DNA of 6,917 nt from CAZXCQ01 sp964639275. Lineage in GTDB: Bacteria; Desulfobacterota; DSM-4660; Desulfatiglandales; Desulfatiglandaceae. The position numbers and the translations under genes were made by a program. The notes below the pieces were generated by a model, which ran no database searches, had not been told where the DNA came from, and saw only the letters and a list, made by a program, of their open reading frames with translations. Shown in pieces: positions 1 to 4,253 of this stretch; position 1 is the first letter of the stretch; the number at the start of each line of letters is the position of its first letter. The DNA lies in the NCBI GenBank assembly GCA_964639275.1, contig CAZXCQ010000315.1, forward strand, positions 1 through 6,917, in the 5' to 3' direction.

Positions 1-1
1 G

Positions 2-23
2 CCGGCTTTCATGTAGAAGCCGG
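2..23. repeat. GC-rich stem-loop at the left edge
   Basis: CCGGCTT (2-8) and AAGCCGG (17-23) are perfect complements around an 8-nt loop, so either strand can fold into a stable 7-bp hairpin. No T-run follows on the plus strand (next bases TGCGACAGTC), so it is not a textbook intrinsic terminator in that direction. It may be the end of a transcript or a repeat that extends left of the window; the flank needed to decide is not shown. Confidence 0.4.
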
Positions 24-200
24 TGCGACAGTCAGGATAAGGCAGGAGTAAACAATACCCCGCCTACCCCCGCCCACCGGCCAGCTCCCTCATGGCACCA
101 AGATGCCAGTGGAATGGTGCATATATAGCTTGCATATACGGATTGACGGTGATACATCCCTTGTGACTCCGCAAGAAACAAGTGTTTGCAGGGGTCATTA
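24..200. other. Non-coding stretch with small repeats
   Basis: I find no credible gene here. Open frames on either strand lack family motifs and a ribosome site. Small structures seen: an inverted repeat TGGCA (93-97) / TGCCA (104-108), and a direct repeat TGCATATA at 118-125 and 131-138, that is, 13 bp apart. None matches a regulatory element I know. Confidence 0.4.
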
Positions 201-331
201 TTATGTTGCGAGAATTTCCTAAAATTCTGTAGATTGTGACGTAACCGCTTGATATGAATACGGATTTAGACCTGAAAATATTAACTGAAAAACCCTTCCT
301 TTTCAATGGGTTAGGTGGGCTCGCAACATAA
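201..331. repeat. 131-bp block bounded by a 12-bp perfect inverted repeat
   Basis: TTATGTTGCGAG (201-212) and CTCGCAACATAA (320-331) are exact reverse complements, 107 bp apart. Inside are a second stem-loop, AGAATTT (211-217) / AAATTCT (222-228) with loop CCTA, and AACCC (291-295) / GGGTT (308-312). No coding capacity is evident. The shape fits a MITE or relic of an insertion sequence (terminal inverted repeats), but I see no flanking target duplication. Alternatively it is a structured RNA closed by a 12-bp stem upstream of the DUF6282-like gene. I recognise no named family. Confidence 0.45.
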
Positions 332-371
332 GGGACGCTGTTAGGTTTTAAGGTTGAACATAAAATTCCTC

Positions 372-377
372 TTGACA
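372..377 (+). promoter_or_regulatory. Possible -35 box upstream of the DUF6282-like gene
   Basis: A perfect TTGACA lies about 55 bp upstream of the start at 433. The -10 region at 17 or 18 bp spacing (AGAAAT or GAAATA, 395-401) is a poor match to TATAAT, so the promoter is only tentative. The alternative is an activator-dependent promoter or a chance hexamer. Confidence 0.3.
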
Positions 378-432
378 TCGACGGCAGGAACAGCAGAAAT
401 AGCCTGGATAAGCTATTGGAGACGATGAACAT

Positions 433-1311
433 ATGGAAGAGACAGAATATATCCTTGACGGTGGGGTGGATCTTCACACCCATGCTGGCCCTGACTTCTA
501 TCCACGCTCTGTGGATCAATTTGAACTGGCGCAGAACGCCAAAAGCGAGAAAATGGCGGCTGTTGTGTTCAAGAATCATTTCTGTCCCACCTATTTCGCT
601 GCGGAGGAAGTGGCGCGAAGGATTCCAGACATTAAGGTCTTTGGCGGGTTGGTGTTGAATAATTATGTGGGCGGCCTGAATGTTTATACGGTCGATCTTG
701 CTGTGAAGGCTGGAGCAAAGATCATCTGGATGCCGACTCTTTCAGAGGCAAATCATCTGGCTTATTACGGGGCCAGCGATTTTACCATGCAGAGCCATAG
801 GATACCTCTTCGATCCCAAGGCCCAGGCCTGACTATTTGTGAAAATGGGATTCTCAACCGAGAGGTCTATGAAATCTTGGAGGTTATAGCTTCGAGCGAG
901 GTCCTTTTGGCAACCGGCCATGTTTCAAGTGAGGAAGCCCTTTTGTTGGTAAGGGAGGCCTCTGCCATGGGTGTGAAAAAGATACTGATTAATCATCCCG
1001 ATGACAGGGTCTGTAAATTCCCAAGAGATGCTCAATTGGAAATGATAAGACATGGCGCAATCCTTGAGCAGGCCCTCATAACCACCATGCCCGGATGGGG
1101 GGAAATGACCATAAGAGATATTGCCGCCCGTATCCATTCTTTCGGCGCCGAGAACTGCATACTGGTAACTGATTTTGGACAGGCCCACCATGAAATCCCC
1201 ACTGATGGCCTAAAAAGGTTCGTGAGGGGACTTCTGGCAAGTGGCATAAGTCAAAAAGAAATCCATGTTATGTCTTGCGTGAACCCTTGCAACCTGTTGG
1301 GGATCATTTGA
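433..1311 (+). CDS. DUF6282-like protein, putative metal-dependent hydrolase
   Basis: This is a complete 292-residue protein of an uncharacterised family that looks like a TIM-barrel amidohydrolase/PHP-type enzyme; its substrate is unknown. The likely metal-site residues occur in the usual order: DLHTHAGPD (H15 and H17), VVFKNH (K47), ATGHVSSEEA (H163), INHPD (H188) and VTDFGQ (D247). Other family-like stretches are GGLVLNNYVGGLN (71-83) and IIWMPT (97-102). The length fits the roughly 290-300 residues expected. There is no signal peptide or membrane segment, so it should be cytoplasmic. The ATG at 433 follows GGAG (418-421) by 11 bp; a nearer ATG at 425 is out of frame. The gene stands alone on this strand and ends 3 bp from the convergent methyltransferase stop. 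The family assignment is from memory of the motif pattern; hydrolase activity is inferred from the metal-binding pattern only. Confidence 0.8.
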   Translation: MEETEYILDGGVDLHTHAGPDFYPRSVDQFELAQNAKSEKMAAVVFKNHFCPTYFAAEEVARRIPDIKVFGGLVLNNYVGGLNVYTVDLAVKAGAKIIWMPTLSEANHLAYYGASDFTMQSHRIPLRSQGPGLTICENGILNREVYEILEVIASSEVLLATGHVSSEEALLLVREASAMGVKKILINHPDDRVCKFPRDAQLEMIRHGAILEQALITTMPGWGEMTIRDIAARIHSFGAENCILVTDFGQAHHEIPTDGLKRFVRGLLASGISQKEIHVMSCVNPCNLLGII

Positions 1312-1314
1312 GGC

Positions 1315-1863
1315 TCAGTTCTCGGCTATTTTGTAGCTAATGGAAATGCCCTCACTGCTGGCCCGATTTATTGTGGTTTCAAAATTGGGCAGGCTGTATA
1401 CATAATCGATGAATTCACTGATTCCGCTATCAAAGCGCCACGATACGTTGTGGGCTGCGAAACAGCCACCAACTCGAATCATAGGGGCCAGGGCTACGAA
1501 ATAGCTCTTGTACCCATCTTTGTCAGCGTCTGAAAAGACAAAATCGAAAGGTCCCTTCAATTCTCTCACCAGTTCATGGGCATCAGCCAGGCGTGCGTCT
1601 ATATAATGGGAGAGCCCGGCCTTCCCGAAATTTTCAAGTCCTTCCCTGTAACGATCCTCATTGATTTCTATTGTTATAAGCCTGCCGCCTGTCTTGCTGA
1701 GGGCCCAGGCAATCCAGATCGCCGAATGCCCGGTCGAAGTTCCGATTTCCAAGGCCCTCTGGTACCTGTTCTTTATGATGAGGTCATGGAGAAGCTGGCC
1801 GTCAGGATAAGGAACGTTCCAGTCAGACCATTTACCATTTTGGCTTTTCAGGAAATCTGTCAC
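1315..1863 (-). CDS. Class I SAM-dependent O-methyltransferase
   Basis: This protein (182 residues from the GTG) has a Rossmann methyltransferase fold. Motif I is LEIGTSTGHSAIW (38-50), where SAM binds. The acidic residue that usually holds the SAM ribose is E66 in TIEIN. DADKDGYKSYF (112-122) matches the metal-site loop of catechol-type O-methyltransferases. The second metal motif, normally DN, reads HN here (AAHNV, 136-140), a variant I associate with a bacterial subgroup. The substrate cannot be told. At 182 residues it is slightly short for the family (about 200-220), with a short N-terminus. The GTG at 1863 has no well-placed Shine-Dalgarno; AGGA lies 5 nt before an ATG at 1874 that is in another frame and stops after four codons, its TGA overlapping the GTG as GTGA. 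The start is therefore translationally coupled, frameshifted or mis-sequenced. It lies 21 bp downstream of the PIN toxin on the same strand and may be co-transcribed with it. Confidence 0.85.
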   Translation of the reverse strand: MTDFLKSQNGKWSDWNVPYPDGQLLHDLIIKNRYQRALEIGTSTGHSAIWIAWALSKTGGRLITIEINEDRYREGLENFGKAGLSHYIDARLADAHELVRELKGPFDFVFSDADKDGYKSYFVALAPMIRVGGCFAAHNVSWRFDSGISEFIDYVYSLPNFETTINRASSEGISISYKIAEN

Positions 1864-1884
1864 TTTTTCGTCATTGAGATCCTA

Positions 1885-2331
1885 TTATTCTTTTGACGTC
1901 CCATTTCCCACAATTTTACGTGAATCTGCGAGAATGGTATTAAGCTTTAGTGCCTCAATCCTCCTAAAATGATTGATGTTTCCGGTTATGAGCTCCAAGC
2001 CGTGACCAATGGCTGTCGCAGCGATTTGAAGGTCAGCATCGGGAAGGATTTCTCCAGCTTCTTCGAGGTGAACACGGAGTCTGCCAAAGACTTTTGCGAT
2101 GCCAGTATCATAAGGCAGAACCGTGACAGCAGGGAGAATACGTTGTTCTATGTTGGATAGGTGTTGTTTACAGGCCCGGGAACGGTATGCGCCCTTGTAT
2201 AATTCTCCGATTACAACAGCAGTGGTGAACTGCTCTTCACGGGGGATATTTATAAGCCAGGTGGTGTATGCTATTGCGGGCCGAGGTCGCAGGAGCTCTG
2301 AAATTGCGTCCGTATCAAAGAGAAAGGCCAT
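1885..2331 (-). CDS. vapC: PIN-domain toxin, VapC/FitB-like ribonuclease
   Basis: This 148-residue protein matches the type II toxin PIN domain, a Mg2+/Mn2+-dependent endoribonuclease that usually cleaves tRNA or other RNA when free of antitoxin. The acidic site is intact: D6 (with D8) in LFDTDAISELL, E43 in VIGELYKGA, D98 and D100 in LPDADLQIAATA, and N118/N120 in TGNINHF in the final metal-site position. The SELLRPRP and DLQIAATAIGHGLELITGN stretches are closest to the FitB-like branch of VapC. The length is at the usual 130-150. The ATG at 2331 lies 2 bp after the antitoxin stop (TGACAATG) and has no clear ribosome site of its own, which points to translational coupling with the antitoxin, as is usual for these pairs. 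No residue loss or frameshift is visible, so it is probably functional. The RNA target is unknown. Confidence 0.92.
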   Translation of the reverse strand: MAFLFDTDAISELLRPRPAIAYTTWLINIPREEQFTTAVVIGELYKGAYRSRACKQHLSNIEQRILPAVTVLPYDTGIAKVFGRLRVHLEEAGEILPDADLQIAATAIGHGLELITGNINHFRRIEALKLNTILADSRKIVGNGTSKE

Positions 2332-2333
2332 TG

Positions 2334-2615
2334 TCAGAGACCCAGATCTGGCACATCCCGTTGCCCGATACGAGGAGATTTGTCCAATATCTTGACCAGC
2401 TCTTCTGAGTCTTGCCAGCCGCCCGCTATGCTGGCAAGCCCACCTTCTGGCCCCGCCTTTCTCAGACGCTCAAGGTGTTCGAGATCACTGGGGCGGACAA
2501 GTGCGGCGACAGGTTTGCCATGCCTGGTAATAAGCACCGACGAACCCGCCTCTACCTGCCGGATGCATTCTGAAAATGTGGCCTTTGCCTCAGCCACTGA
2601 TACGCTTTTGTCCAT
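2334..2615 (-). CDS. Phd/YefM-family antitoxin partner of the PIN toxin
   Basis: This 93-residue protein is the first gene of the toxin-antitoxin operon. Residues 1-45 match the Phd/YefM antitoxin fold: SVAEAKATFSECIRQVEAG (5-23), SSVLITRHGKPVAALV (25-40), then RPSDLEHLERLR. In the family this N-terminal part dimerises and binds operator DNA, while the C-terminal tail (about 55-93 here) wraps and inhibits the toxin; the tail holds GGWQDSEELVKIL and a charged stretch ending in VPDLGL. The ATG at 2615 is preceded by GGAGGT on the minus strand with 5 nt spacing, a near-perfect ribosome site. It likely represses its own promoter through the repeats just upstream. A Phd/YefM antitoxin with a FitB-like PIN toxin is a known kind of mix, so I leave the vapB symbol off. 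Confidence 0.9.
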   Translation of the reverse strand: MDKSVSVAEAKATFSECIRQVEAGSSVLITRHGKPVAALVRPSDLEHLERLRKAGPEGGLASIAGGWQDSEELVKILDKSPRIGQRDVPDLGL

Positions 2616-2636
2616 ATTTGACCTCCATATTTGACT
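2611..2636 (-). repeat. 13-bp tandem duplication covering the antitoxin start and ribosome site
   Basis: Bases 2611-2623 and 2624-2636 are two adjacent 13-bp units that differ only at the last base (TCCATATTTGACC and TCCATATTTGACT on the plus strand). On the coding (minus) strand the join makes GGAGGT, the Shine-Dalgarno of the antitoxin, and the downstream unit contains its ATG. The upstream unit carries a matching ATG (2626-2628) that is out of frame by one base. Confidence 0.85.
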
Positions 2637-2672
2637 ATTATGACCATTATGACCATTATGACCAATATGTCA
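2637..2672 (-). repeat. Three perfect 9-bp direct repeats plus a degenerate fourth, likely operator
   Basis: ATTATGACC repeats exactly at 2637-2645, 2646-2654 and 2655-2663, followed by a weaker copy AATATGTCA (2664-2672). On the minus strand the unit is GGTCATAAT. The repeats lie on and around the antitoxin promoter, so they are the best candidate for the site where antitoxin or toxin-antitoxin complex binds to repress the operon. Direct rather than inverted sites are unusual for Phd-type operators; binding here is inferred, not shown. Confidence 0.75.
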
Positions 2673-2673
2673 A
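2646..2673 (-). promoter_or_regulatory. Sigma-70-type promoter of the toxin-antitoxin operon
   Basis: Reading the minus strand, -35 TTGACA (2673-2668) is perfect and the -10 CATAAT (2651-2646) matches TATAAT at five of six positions, with a 16-bp spacer. Transcription would start near 2639, leaving a leader of about 24 nt before the ATG at 2615. The -10 lies inside the repeat array, so a repressor bound to the repeats would block the polymerase directly. Confidence 0.75.
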
Positions 2674-2868
2674 GTCTTCCAAATCGGCAGGGGGGTCCAT
2701 AGAATTACAGCTTTCAGGCAGGATATGGTCGGATCAGGGGGCAAGGGGTACAGAGCCCAATAAGGCGGTATGGGAAATGACGGAGAAATGAGAATGAAGG
2801 GAAAATGGTGTTGCAAGCTTTGATTTTGGGTTTGGTGGCCTTGTGTCCGGACTGTGTCAGGGGAGTAT
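2674..2868. other. Intergenic gap without a recognisable gene
   Basis: This 195-bp stretch lies between the toxin-antitoxin promoter and the end of the zinc dehydrogenase gene. Open frames here show low-complexity, proline-rich or basic translations and no motif, so I call none. There are G-rich tracts (GGGGGG near 2691, GGGGG near 2738) and an 8-bp palindrome GTCCGGAC (2845-2852). I see no convincing intrinsic terminator for the dehydrogenase gene that ends at 2869. Confidence 0.5.
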
Positions 2869-3903
2869 TCAGTCGTTTTGAAGAATCGCCTTGACAATTC
2901 GGCCCTCTTTGTTTTTTTTGAGGCGCTCAAAAACCTCAACGCCCTCTTCCATCTTGACTGACATACTGATAATCGGGTCTGTCTCCACCTGGTGGGACTC
3001 TATCAATCTCAGACTATTGATAAAGTCGTTTTCCGTGTAAAGAAAAGAGCCGCGGATGTTTAACTCGGCGGTTACGATCTTGTGCATGTTTATCTCAATC
3101 ACGGGTTGGGCCAGGCCGACCCAACTGATTGTGCCATGGCTTTTTAAGGCGTTGAGTGCATCGGAGACCGCAGGCTGGGTCCCCACGGCCTCGATGGCGA
3201 TGTCGGCCATCGCGTCTGTGGTAATATCCCTTATCCTGGAGAGGACATCCTCTCTCTGCGGATTGAGGGTAAAATCGGCCCCCAGTTTTTGAGCGATGTC
3301 CAAACGATAATCAGATTTATCGCTGACGATAACATTTTGTGCCCCTCTGAGTTTGAGGATCTGCAGGATCAAAAGACCGATAGGACCTGCACCCACCAGA
3401 AAGGTATACGTGGCCTTTCGGAGTATATCTCCATCAAGTTGTTGGACGCCTCGGTAGGCCACGGCGAGGGGTTCAACCATGCTCGCCTTTTGGAAATCCA
3501 CATTCTCTCCCACACGAAAAAGACAGCGTTCCGGCACGGACAGCCATTCGGCCATACCGCCGTTTTTGGACATGACGCCAAAAAATTCGGCCTCAGGGCA
3601 AAGGTTGGTCAGTCCTTGTTGGCAGAAGGAGCATACACCGCAATAGAGTTTGGGTTGGACAACGACCCTATCTCCCATCTTGAATTGACTCTTTTCTGCG
3701 GCCACTTCAACGGTCCCCGCCAGTTCATGACCCATCACCATGGGAGGCGTGCGTCTGCCGGTCTTGCCGAGAAATCCTTCGATATCGGACCCGCAGACCC
3801 CAACCGCATTAATCCTGATGACCGATTCATTATCGATCGATTCCGGATCCGGGATCTCCTCAAGCTCAATGATGCCCGGTCCTTTGTAAACCAATGCTTT
3901 CAT
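2869..3903 (-). CDS. Zinc-dependent medium-chain alcohol/polyol dehydrogenase
   Basis: This complete 344-residue enzyme belongs to the zinc-containing medium-chain dehydrogenase/reductase superfamily (GroES-like domain then Rossmann domain), which oxidises an alcohol or polyol with NAD(P)+. Catalytic zinc ligands are C37 (GVCGSD), H59 (GHE, with E60) and E144 (MVEPLAVAY). Structural zinc uses C88, C91, C94 and C102. The cofactor loop is GAGPIG (171-176), and the acidic D195 after the second strand (VIVSD) suggests NAD over NADP. Overall it resembles the galactitol-1-phosphate, sorbitol and threonine dehydrogenase group; the substrate cannot be assigned. The length is normal. The ATG at 3903 follows GAGGG (3917-3913) by 9 nt on the minus strand. 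It runs divergently from the GlcD/GlcF-type operon, so shared regulation and a common pathway are plausible but unproven. Confidence 0.9.
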   Translation of the reverse strand: MKALVYKGPGIIELEEIPDPESIDNESVIRINAVGVCGSDIEGFLGKTGRRTPPMVMGHELAGTVEVAAEKSQFKMGDRVVVQPKLYCGVCSFCQQGLTNLCPEAEFFGVMSKNGGMAEWLSVPERCLFRVGENVDFQKASMVEPLAVAYRGVQQLDGDILRKATYTFLVGAGPIGLLILQILKLRGAQNVIVSDKSDYRLDIAQKLGADFTLNPQREDVLSRIRDITTDAMADIAIEAVGTQPAVSDALNALKSHGTISWVGLAQPVIEINMHKIVTAELNIRGSFLYTENDFINSLRLIESHQVETDPIISMSVKMEEGVEVFERLKKNKEGRIVKAILQND

Positions 3904-3923
3904 GCCAATTATCCCTCTTTAGT

Positions 3924-3961
3924 GTTAGTGACCAGATCGCCCGGATATTGTATGGTTAGTG
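3924..3961. promoter_or_regulatory. Paired GTTAGTG direct repeats, possible operator
   Basis: Two identical heptamers (3924-3930 and 3955-3961) begin 31 bp apart, close to three turns of B-DNA, and sit just upstream of the zinc dehydrogenase ribosome site. TGACCA (3929-3934) and TGGTCA (3959-3964) also make an inverted pair here. A regulator binding the same face of the helix is possible; no family is recognised. Confidence 0.3.
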
Positions 3962-4064
3962 GTCAAGACATGGAGCCTCTTTACTGTGTTTTTCTCTGTG
4001 AGTCAAGGGCAGATTCGTCTATATTTCATAGTCAAGTTGACCGAGAACCGAGTAAAAAGAAGTA

Positions 4065-4133
4065 ATGGGCGTGAACCAGAAAACGAAACAAGGGCGTACT
4101 GATGCCCGGGTTGGCGCCAAACAAAAAAAATAG
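4065..4133 (+). other. 22-codon upstream ORF in the frame of the glcD-like gene
   Basis: ATG 4065 opens a 22-residue basic reading frame (starts MGVNQKTKQG, ends AKQKK) that stops at TAG 4131-4133, directly followed by ATG 4134 in the same frame. Its only ribosome-like sequence is a weak AGAAG. It could be a leader peptide, or simply chance; I find no amino-acid run that would suggest attenuation. Confidence 0.2.
4111..4120. promoter_or_regulatory. Perfect palindrome TTGGCGCCAA upstream of the glcD-like gene
   Basis: A 10-bp perfect palindrome lies about 134 bp before the preferred start at 4254 and 14 bp before the alternative ATG at 4134. It is a candidate operator for a dimeric repressor or activator of the hydroxyacid operon. 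I cannot match it to a known consensus; a chance palindrome is possible. Confidence 0.35.
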
Positions 4134-4253
4134 ATGACCCGGCCCCTTGACACCCGCCCCGTTCTAGAATATTTCTTAGGCCGACTGCTTTCCCGCGTGC
4201 CCAACGCGGACAAGAAGGGCAGTGATAAAATTACCTTCTTGAGGATTGATGCC

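Larger units (their letters stand above)
3904..4253. other. Divergent intergenic region between the zinc dehydrogenase and the glcD-like gene
   Basis: This 350-bp spacer should carry promoters for both directions. Seen in it: GTTAGTG repeated at 3924-3930 and 3955-3961 (31 bp apart); a weak plus-strand promoter candidate TTGACC (4037-4042) with AGTAAT (4061-4066) at 18-bp spacing; a short hairpin GGGCG/TGCCC (4092-4107); the palindrome TTGGCGCCAA (4111-4120); and a 22-codon ORF (4065-4133). The last 120 bp are open in the glcD frame, so the gene could begin at ATG 4134, but that ATG has no Shine-Dalgarno. Confidence 0.5.

Noticed and set aside
1..60. tRNA or group II intron end
   Set aside because: The hairpin lacks a T-loop, anticodon arm or domain V sequence.
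93..108. Sigma-54 promoter (TGGCAC near TGCC)
   Set aside because: The spacing between GG and GC is 9, not the required 10, and the TTGC element is missing; it is better seen as a small inverted repeat.
64..579. 171-residue minus-strand ORF
   Set aside because: No recognisable domain, no ribosome site, odd composition, and its 5' part lies antisense to the conserved N-terminus of the DUF6282-like gene.
2576..2939. Small ORFs in the gap between the antitoxin and the zinc dehydrogenase
   Set aside because: Low-complexity translations, no ribosome site; one runs into the dehydrogenase in the wrong frame.
3289..4065. 258-residue plus-strand ORF
   Set aside because: Antisense to the zinc dehydrogenase, whose zinc and NAD motifs are all intact; the plus translation shows no family features.
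4131..4133. Pyrrolysine at the in-frame TAG before the glcD-like gene
   Set aside because: It falls upstream of the conserved protein start, is followed at once by ATG, and no pyl gene or structure is visible.
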